Source: Irineochytrium annulatum
Taxonomy: Eukaryota; Chytridiomycota; Chytridiomycetes; Chytridiales; Chytridiaceae
Assembly: GCA_027600665.1 (NCBI GenBank)
Contig: JADGJL010000657.1
Span: forward strand, 1-16,175
DNA: 16,175 bases
Direction: 5' to 3'
Shown here: piece by piece, positions 9,070-16,175 of the stretch
Layout of the letters: each line of letters starts with the position of its first letter
Position numbering within the stretch: position 1 is the first letter of the stretch
The notes under the pieces: generated by a model
What the model saw: only the letters and a program-made list of their open reading frames with translations
Told to the model about the DNA's origin: nothing
Databases searched by the model: none
Made by a program: the position numbers and the translations under genes

Positions 9070-12000
9070 ATGGCGCCGGCACGCCCCATATTATGCGTCC
9101 TGGCGATGCTTGTCGCTGCGACCGCCGGTATGAATTCCTTCGGGTTCTCCTTGGTAAACGACGCTGGCCGCGATATAGCTCGTTGCCCGACCAGGGCGCA
9201 CAATATGATTGAAGAAATGAAAACTATTCAACACGGGAAAGGATCGTTCCACTGCTCTCCGGATGTGGTCACGATGTGCCTGTGCCAGAGCAAAATGCAG
9301 GGATGCAGCGACGCGTGCATCTTGATGAAGATCAAGTGCGGAGATGCCAAGACATTCTTTCAGGATCTATGGCCCTACTGCGGTGAGCGGTGCAGACGCC
9401 AACACATGTTGGTCGCGTTAGATTTCTAACATTCAGCAGATGAGTACGAGCTAAGGCCGGAGATTCTTGGGAGCGAATACATTGGCCTCGACAGGGTTGG
9501 TACCATTGTGTTCTCATGTTGCAATAAAGCTTACCAAGATCTGCATCAGGAACAAGAGCCTTACGTGTATGGGAAGGGCTTTCTTGAAATCAGTAAAGCC
9601 GACATTTCTCTCTTCGGCCAGCGTGACACTTCCCCAAAAAATATTCATCGCCGTCAAGAGGTGAGGATACTTCCGCTGCTCTCAGCAATGCAAAGCTAAC
9701 GTTTGCCAATCCCTTCGGCGACCAGGGCCTTGTAGACTACCTTCCGACCAGCAAGAAGGGTGCAAAGACGACACCAGTTAGCAACGCGCTGGGCCCTCAT
9801 GGTCACGGCCCAGCCATCATCCTGCGCACTTTAGCCTCTCTGACGTCGGCCCCTGAATACTCGGACGCTATCACAGTGCCGAAGACGCAGAAGGCATCAA
9901 AAACTACGACCGCGGCGGAGATAACTCATGCTGATGCTCTTCCGATCCATACCGGGCCACCAAAAGGCACCGCCCCACCCGTGCACGAGTATCATTCGGT
10001 CGTTCCGAAGACATACATGGCTCCCGCGGTCAGCGGCGTGAAGCCTATGCCGACGCCTAACGCAAGCAATGAGATATCGGTGAAGCAATCGAGCGCCGGA
10101 AACGGATATCCTCAGCCGGACCGAGTGTCCAAGTCCACCTCGACAGCGCATGCAAAGGCCATCCCGCTTCCAACTCAGTATCCTGAGCCGGCGCTAACGG
10201 CCGCCACTAAGTCGGTCGTAATGACTTCGAGCGCGGCCCCGAGCGGAACGTCGACGCCGTCATCCGGTGCCAACAATTACGTCCATGCTGAGATCAATAA
10301 GTTCGAGATCCCCTTGCACGAGACGATCAGGACCACGCCCAAGTACACGACAGTTGGGATCACGACTCGGCCAGAGAGCTATACTCCGAGGGGAAGCGCA
10401 AGTGTTTCGCACCATCATCACAAGCATGGAAAAGAATACCAGCAAAAGCACCGGCACGGGCACGGGCATGGGCACGGGCATGGGCATGGGCATGGCGAAC
10501 ACTATGAACACTACCACGGACATCATGTCACAACGCCGACCCACCAAGTCACTCCCCAAACAACGCCTGCTTATCCTCTTTCCACGCGCGCAAAGGTGCC
10601 GTCTTTGTACTCGGTCCCGGCCTACATCACAAAGACGACAAATGTATTCGACTACAAACGCACTTCGACTCCTTCTTACGGGACGCCTTCGACAACGTCT
10701 GCTGGGCCGAATTTGAAGTCCGACGGTCACGGCACACCAACGCCGACGCCGACGCCGATTTACGGGGAATACTCGCCAAAGCCGACGGTCTCTCTACGAG
10801 CTGCCGCGACGGCATTGCCTGTTGTTTATCACGACATCAATCACGGCAGCATCCCCCCGTATAACAACGCTGACCACTCGAAGGTCTCATCAATCAGCAC
10901 ACTTTACGCCACGCCGACGGTAAGGACGTATCAAGCGACGCCAAGCGTCGGCAGCTACGATGCGGGCCATTACTCATCCTGGCACCCTACTATCCATTAT
11001 ACGGCAGTGCCGAGCACGCGGACGGTGTCGGGCACCCCTATCCTCCATCCCACCCCGACGTCGATGCACGACGATCACCACGGACGCCACCGCCATCACC
11101 CGTATCACCACTCGCATCGCGATCGCCCGCACCATCGCCACGTTCATCACCATCCGCACCATTACCCGAGCCGCTGGGAAGAGGACGAATATGAAGATGA
11201 GCAATATGAGTACAGAGTCGAGTCCTCGGACTGGGAAGAACGCGATCATCCCGCTTACCGTCACCATCGCCACCTCCATTATGAGCACCACACCGGGCAT
11301 ACCAAATCGCGACTTGCACCTACAACACCCCGTCACACCCCGGCTACCCCTGCGGCCAAAGCGCAAAGTTCGTCGCTGACGGCGTTGCACTACAGCTCAC
11401 ATGGACCTGTGGTGACCCCGCATCATCTGAAGAACGAGGAGTTGGATATTTACGTGCACAGGGAGGAGCAGGAGGCGCATCGCCAGCGTCATTCGCACGT
11501 TCATCAAAGCAAAGGCGATGAGGAGCGCCCCACCCAGACCAATCACGGAGGCGTCAAGCGTGCGACGGTTGGGTCGGTGACCACGCCTAATTATGTGCCT
11601 GTGCCGCTTGCGACTTCTGCGAAGGCCGTTATGAACCTGAAGAAGACGGACAGCTTTCACGCGCACCATTTGCAGGAACTCAAATACCTTGAGGAGCTGG
11701 CGTATAGGTTGGAGGACGCCGAGGAGGAAATTTTGGAGGAGGTGCGATTGGACTTGTTTGCTTTTTTGTGTGGCATCTAACTAACTAGCCGTAATTTAGT
11801 TACATCGCATTCGTTACGAGATCGACGCCGAAGAAGCTGATGACGAGGAAGAAAATATTTACCGCGAAGCACATTACTCCGTTTCGACTCTGACTGTGAC
11901 GGCAACCACGACGAAGACTGCGACGCCGACCGCGCACTACGCTCACCACCACCACAGTACGCACAAACCGGCCGCTCAAATCACGCAGAAGCCGATTCCT

Positions 12001-12678
12001 CATCACATTCACCATCGGTTCAAAGGCGTCCCGCCCCACCGTAACGCTCACTTGACGGTCCCAAAAATCGCGCATACAAGCTCTTCTACTGCAACCACAA
12101 CCGCCCAACACTCCGCGGTCGAGCAACAAACCGTCAACGCAGACGTGAAGGCCCACCAGCGGCATATGCCCGAAGGCCTCGTCGCGCCAACGACGACCGC
12201 CGCACTCGGCAGCCGCAACGTTCCGAAGGGAGGTGCGGTGCATCACGCCATCCCCGCCCACCAGCCGCTCAACTACGGTACGCCGACAACGACCAAAAAG
12301 CATCAGCTCCCGCAGACCAACGTCGCGTCAAAGCACTACACCCCCCTACCCCACCCGCATCCCGACCACAAAGTCCACCCGCACGGTGGCTACCGCGAAC
12401 GCTTTGGTCCGCACAAGCACCACCATGTTGACGAGCACCACAAGCCCGATGTTCTCTCGCGCGAAAACGGCCAGACGACTTCCCACAAACCCTTCAGAAG
12501 TCCCTCGCACGCGCCAACGCCGGCTCACAGCGCCGACGCGAAAGCGCCAATCACGACGCTGGCGGCGGCCCACGCGACACCGTTAGCTCACCACTACCAG
12601 CATCACGGGGGCCGATTTGGCATGTTTAGGCCACACCACCGGCCGAAGAGGGATGGAGGGAAAGTCAGCCACACTTGA
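9070..12678 (+). CDS. Secreted histidine-rich low-complexity protein of unknown family, 4 exons
   Basis: Exons: 9070-9382, 9437-9660 (or from 9440), 9726-11741 and 11800-12678, giving 1143 residues. I do not recognise the family. The start at 9070 has purine at -3 and G at +4 and opens a clear signal peptide (residues 1-19, hydrophobic core ILCVLAMLVAATA). The head of the mature protein is cysteine-rich: Cys39, 62, 70, 72, 79, 83, 90, 104, 132 and 133. From about residue 180 it is low complexity, rich in Thr, Pro, Ser, Ala and His. I counted about 125 His by hand, about 11 percent. A (HG)7 run lies at 423-436 next to HHHHKH and HYHGHH, and a denser His tract spans about 626-707. An acidic, probably coiled-coil segment (LEDAEEEILEE then EEADDEEENIYRE) straddles the third intron. 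No transmembrane segment or obvious GPI signal is seen at the C-terminus. Metal binding or a cell-wall or surface role is inference from composition only. All three introns have good GT-AG ends and keep frame, and the protein character continues across them. Confidence 0.75.
10455..10496 (+). repeat. CAY-GGG hexanucleotide repeat coding (His-Gly)7
   Basis: Seven 6-nt units (CACGGG or CATGGG, the last CATGGC) run in frame inside the histidine-rich gene. The third base of the His codon alternates between C and T, so the DNA is less uniform than the protein. Six GGG runs are each separated by exactly three bases, matching a G-quadruplex pattern on the coding strand. Confidence 0.9.
10740..10757 (+). 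repeat. ACGCCG triplet-pair repeat coding Thr-Pro units
   Basis: Three identical ACGCCG units, preceded by the related ACACCA, encode a run of Thr-Pro inside the histidine-rich gene. It is a small in-frame tandem repeat. Confidence 0.8.
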
Positions 12679-13354
12679 TCGTGCTTGTTAAATATTTATT
12701 TATTAGCTGTTCGAAATTGAAGCGTCGAAGGCATAATATGCCCCACATAGTTTACTTTCTTTTGAAGCTGCAGGGGCCAGCATGCGTAAGGTCGTCAATT
12801 TTTTTTTTAAATGGCTAACATCATTAATACAATCGTCATCCATCAAGCTGGCTTCTTTGCGTAGTCGCTACTTTTATGCACGTCGAACAAAATGCAACCT
12901 TCCATTTGCGTTTTTAAGTCACCCACCCGTCAACACAGAAAAAATCATCTGCTTGTCCAGGCTGTAGACGCATTGGTATCCCACGGCGAAACTGAATGTG
13001 TACCAGACTGCCCTCCAGTTATTCAATTCGGCTTCCGTTTTCAGATTATCGTGTTCGATGTCGGGGCATCACCACGTTTGCATACACCATGGCCGACGTT
13101 TTCTTCGGAATGAAAACTGCAGGTGAGCAGCCGGCGACCGAGGAAGAGTCCTAAAGAATTCGTCGACATTGCCGTTGGGGGGCGGCTGTGCTGCGAGGAC
13201 GTTCTCTAGGAGCGATGTCGCCATTACTCTTAGCCTTCCGCAAGGTCACGACAGGGAGCATCTGGGACGACACATGTCCGTACAACTAGTTCAAAAACAG
13301 GTCTCGACACGGAGAGGCTATGGTAGAGGGTATAGCGGTCCGCTCGGCGGCTCG

Positions 13355-13374
13355 CATCCACCTGGCAGTGGATG
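13355..13374. repeat. Short perfect inverted repeat
   Basis: CATCCAC at 13355-13361 is followed after six bases by its exact reverse complement GTGGATG at 13368-13374, giving a possible 7-bp hairpin. No function is assigned; repeats of this size occur by chance. Confidence 0.4.
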
Positions 13375-13434
13375 TTGATTCCTGTCGTCGACAATGATGG
13401 GTAACATGACGGGAAAACTAGTTAGGAAGGTTTG

Positions 13435-13563
13435 TTAAGTAGACGGCTTTAAATAAACATCCGTACCTACTCCGTCACGATAGTTGTGCTGGAAGCCGAT
13501 CCCGAGCGTGTCCTTCGTCCAAAGATGCTTAGCGGCCTCGAGCAAATTAGATCGTCGGATTTC
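13435..13563 (-). other. Short protein-like open frame, possible gene fragment
   Basis: Between stops, this minus-strand frame reads about 42 residues including LLEAAKHLWTKDTLGIGF and QHNYRDG. The composition looks like a globular protein and unlike the surrounding frames. It has no start codon, and I cannot place it in a family. The opposite strand is also open here, so chance is a serious alternative. Confidence 0.15.
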
Positions 13564-13629
13564 TCAACCTGCCCCGAAAAGAAACGGATAGGCAGAGGGT
13601 TCGCGGTGCATCCAGAAACTACTGCTCGG

Positions 13630-13635
13630 TTTATT
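13630..13635 (-). terminator. Candidate poly(A) signal of the WD40 gene
   Basis: TTTATT on the plus strand reads AATAAA on the minus strand, about 55 nt past the stop codon of the minus-strand gene. The setting is AT-rich, as fungal 3' ends usually are. Confidence 0.45.
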
Positions 13636-13687
13636 TACTATCAATAAAATAGGAATATAAATACAGAGATACTACGTTCACTCAGAA

Positions 13688-16175
13688 TCAATCGTCGTCC
13701 ATGTCCTCGACTTCGTAGTCGTCGCCTGCCTTCTTCTTTCTCTGCCGCGGTACCTTCGCTGGCTTGCCCTTCGGCTTCTCTGCCTTCTCTGCCTTCTCCT
13801 TCGCCTTCTCCTCTTTATCCAGCTTTTGCTTGACCTTCTTCGCCGGCATCTCGGGCTGCTTCCGAAAATACACGGACTCTACCCGTACGAAGCCGTAGAC
13901 ACCACCCGTTGCAATCCATGACGCGCACTGCCTCGATCGGTTAAAGACGACCTACGACAACGTTAAGGGGTACCCTGAAGCAAAATAACAAATCGTAACC
14001 TTTTGAATAGCAACATCCAGCGGGAAAAACGCCGTCGGAGGATCTCCTTTCATCGCCACATCTTGCAGAAGCTGCAGGAAACAAAAGCAAAGTAAGCGTC
14101 TCTCTTACCTGGGAAATTATTGAAGGCCATATTCGATTACCTCAAGCTCAATGTCCTCCGTCAACCGCAGGACGTTCCCATCGTGGATCTCCAGCTTGTA
14201 AAGCGTCTGCATGCATGCCTTCTGCGTCCGTTGGCCCGCCCGATTGAGGTTGGACATTTTGACGCTCCCGTCCGCGCCGACGGAAACGACGAAGGGGATG
14301 AAGGCCGAAGTGTCGATATGCTGGAAAATAATGAGCCATCGTTTCTCTCGAATCGCTTACCCATGCACAGGCGGGGTGGGACGCCACCCCATACGACCGT
14401 TGCCTCCAACTGTCCTCGTCGTCCTTTACGGTCGGCGTCTTGTAGACGTCGTCCTCGCCCGGCCGCATAAACCTCACGCCGTTATCCGAGTCCGTAAACA
14501 CCAGCCCGTTGGCCGCGGGCGCCCACGCAATCGACTGTATGATCGCTGCCGGAAGGTCAGCCACTAACATAGCAAGAATACCCACCTCGAGCACGATAGA
14601 TCTGCAGCCTCGTCCACGGGTCTCTCAGGTCGTGGACCACGAAGCGGCCATCGCTCCCGCAACTAAGGATGTCGGTCGGCGGCTTCGGCGGGACGCCGTC
14701 CTCAATCCGGACCAATGTGCTATCTGACCACCTCACATCCCGGACGCTCGAGTCGTGCGCGCGGAACGTGACAATGGGTATTGGGACAGTATAGATCGGT
14801 GCCGGTTTGAGATGCATCCGCTGCAGCGCCCGAGAGTTGTCGACCCCTACGTCCACGTCGATATCCATGTCGGCCGGAGACTTGCGCAACGGCTCCTCAT
14901 GTGTGATTCCCAACAACGCGTCCTTTAAACTCCATACTGTGATGTTTCCTGTGAGGCCTATCAGTACTAATTTACAACCGGAGATTCATACCGTCAATGC
15001 CGCCAGTTGCCAAGCAATCGAAGCTGCCCCAAGCCACGCGGTGAAGCAATGACTGCGGATGCTGAGCTCTGAACAAGTTTTTCCTGATTCGCACTGTTAA
15101 TCATTAAATTAACCTATTTCCATCACGCGTACGAAAGGCATACCAGTCAGACAGGCGTTCGGCGGCACGCGCACTTTCTGTCGAAGCGCGGACGGATGAG
15201 GGATATTTAACACTCTCATGGTCCCATCCCCAAAGCAGACGGCCAGCAATCCCAACCGTGGTAACGCATCCGGCGGCGCGGCATCGTCTTTCTAAACGAC
15301 TTCTTAAAATTCGACCGCAAGTTACGATATGTCATACCTTGAAGTGCTCAACGGACTCATACGCCCCCCACGGCGCCCATCGGAGATCATACACGCAGCC
15401 GTAGTCGTGCAAGAGCATCATCTCGAGTGTAGGCACCTCTTTCGATTCCTCCGATTCATGGCCATCCGTGACGGCGGCGCCAGCGCCCCAGATTTGGATG
15501 TACCCGCGCAGCTGGTCCGGCTCTGTCTGGCGCACGCCGAGGACGTTGTGCTCCTCAGCGTTTCCACGGTAACCAGCGACGGCGAGGTATTGATTGCCTT
15601 TCCCAGCGTCAGGGATGACCGTAAAGCACGAGACGAACCGTTCTCGATCCCATTAGCCCAGTCCAACCCCCACACAGAGCCACCGGCGTTCAGAATAAAA
15701 CGCCCCCGATTATCTTTATAGCAGTCAGACACAAAAGCGTCAACGATAGAGAGAGATGCACCTTTAGGTGTCCGTTGGTCGATCGCCTGGAAAGCGTCCA
15801 CGAACTTCGTCTCATCCGGTTGTCCCTTCGCTTTGAAAGTAAACGTTCTCCCCCGCGTCAACGGGACATATGGCACGGCGTCGCTAAACCATTTCGTAAG
15901 TTGCCAGCCGAACGCACCTCAAATCTCAACCTCATGCTGACCTTTCCGTCACGTACTCAAAATCCGTCGCCAGCGGCCTCACCTTCGGATGCAATGGCGG
16001 CATGACCCTGTAAGGGAGAACGTCTTCCTCCGACAAGAACGTCCGATCCGGGCATATCGACAGGTGCTCCTTTATCGGCTGCCGCTTCGGCCCGGGCTTA
16101 CCCTTGGGCATTTTCGCCACCGCCGAGCTCCTCCTCCCGCCTCTCCCGCCTCGGGACCCTCTCCCACCCCTACTT
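13688..16175 (-). CDS. WD40-repeat protein resembling TFIIIC subunit Sfc6/GTF3C2, 5' end beyond window
   Basis: Exons in reading order: 16175(open)-15942, 15883-15338 (contains a frame break), 15291-15144, 15093-14992, 14948-14586, 14545-14361, 14320-14141, 14071-14000 and 13951-13688. From the first visible ATG (16111) it would be about 676 residues if one base is restored. WD-like segments include VRDVRWSD, ILSCGSDGRFVVHDLRDPW, IIQSIAWAP, GYIQIWGAG, LLAVCFGDGTMRVLNI, WGSFDCLATGGIDGNITVWS and VVSVGADGSVKMSNL, spaced like beta-propeller blades. The C-terminus is a Lys/Glu-rich charged tail ending EDMDDD, and the N-terminus is Arg/Gly-rich and Lys-rich. This organisation resembles the WD40 subunit of RNA polymerase III factor TFIIIC, which would act in the nucleus, but WD40 proteins are hard to place by eye. 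The frame stays open upstream of 16111 to the window edge, so the true start is probably outside. Confidence 0.75.
15643..15683 (-). other. Frame break in the WD40 gene: missing base or 41-nt intron
   Basis: Frame A reads NAGGSVWGLDWAN up to about 15652. From about 15642 the protein-like reading (ERFVSCFTVIPD) is in another frame that has a TAA just upstream. One extra G in the GGG at 15649-15651 would join them. Alternatively, a 41-nt intron GTGGC...GAG at 15683-15643 restores frame but removes the WD-like GGSVWGLDW segment. I favour a one-base deletion or sequence error because that segment looks coding. Confidence 0.6.

Larger units (their letters stand above)
12679..13687. other. Intergenic region between two convergent genes
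   Basis: Begins with an AT-rich stretch (about 12688-12710) that is probably the 3' UTR or poly(A) region of the histidine-rich gene. Ends with the 3' UTR of the minus-strand WD40 gene. Several short open frames occur in between, but none has recognisable domains. A small minus-strand open frame at 13435-13563 and a short hairpin at 13355-13374 are listed separately. Confidence 0.5.

Noticed and set aside
10260..10730. Minus-strand frame with MPMPMPVPMPVPVPV run
   Set aside because: It is the complement of the CAY-GGG repeat that codes His-Gly on the plus strand. The plus-strand frame is far longer and continues across introns.
1247..12678. Idea that GGT, the cation ATPase and the His-rich protein form one metal or glutathione cluster
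   Set aside because: They share a strand but have separate upstream regions of 0.5 to 1.2 kb, and no shared regulator, transporter or synthesis gene links them. Adjacency alone is not evidence.
15884..15910. Alternative acceptor that would add TKWFSDAVPYV to the WD40 protein
   Set aside because: The reading TKWFSDAV is attractive, but no AG acceptor pairs in frame with a nearby GT donor. The 58-nt intron 15941-15884 keeps frame and gives SDAVPYV.

Overview
The window looks like gene-dense nuclear DNA from a filamentous fungus, most likely a basidiomycete. This is an inference from four intron-rich genes with short GT-AG introns (40 to 69 nt, about 3 to 8 per gene), G+C-rich coding sequence, and the protein families present. 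There are no prokaryotic operon signals, CRISPR arrays, rRNA or tRNA genes, or recognisable complete transposons.

Layout from left to right. Positions 1-1246 hold no gene I can support. Positions 1247-3420 (+) encode a complete gamma-glutamyltranspeptidase in seven exons, predicted to be a type II membrane-anchored precursor of 606 residues. Positions 3887-7849 (+) encode a complete P-type cation ATPase of the fungal Na+/K+-ATPase-like kind (eight exons, 1183 residues). Its catalytic machinery is intact, but several canonical cation ligands in M4-M6 are replaced. Positions 7850-9069 are mostly non-coding, with a possible small secreted-protein relic. Positions 9070-12678 (+) encode a 1143-residue, signal-peptide-bearing, extremely histidine-rich protein (four exons). 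It has a cysteine-rich head, a (His-Gly)7 run and several poly-His tracts, and I do not recognise its family. Positions 12679-13687 are intergenic. Positions 13688 to the right edge (-) carry a WD40-type protein resembling the TFIIIC Sfc6/GTF3C2 subunit. It has at least nine exons, is open past the window edge, and is interrupted by one apparent frame break.

I see no pathway uniting the four genes. The first three lie on the same strand but each has its own upstream region. The last two are convergent. The least explained item is the histidine-rich secreted protein, whose composition suggests metal binding or a cell-surface role. Its (HG)7 codons also form a six-run G-quadruplex motif, and its first intron ends in a tandem NAGNAG acceptor. 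All exon junctions were deduced by eye from GT-AG signals, reading frame and protein continuity.
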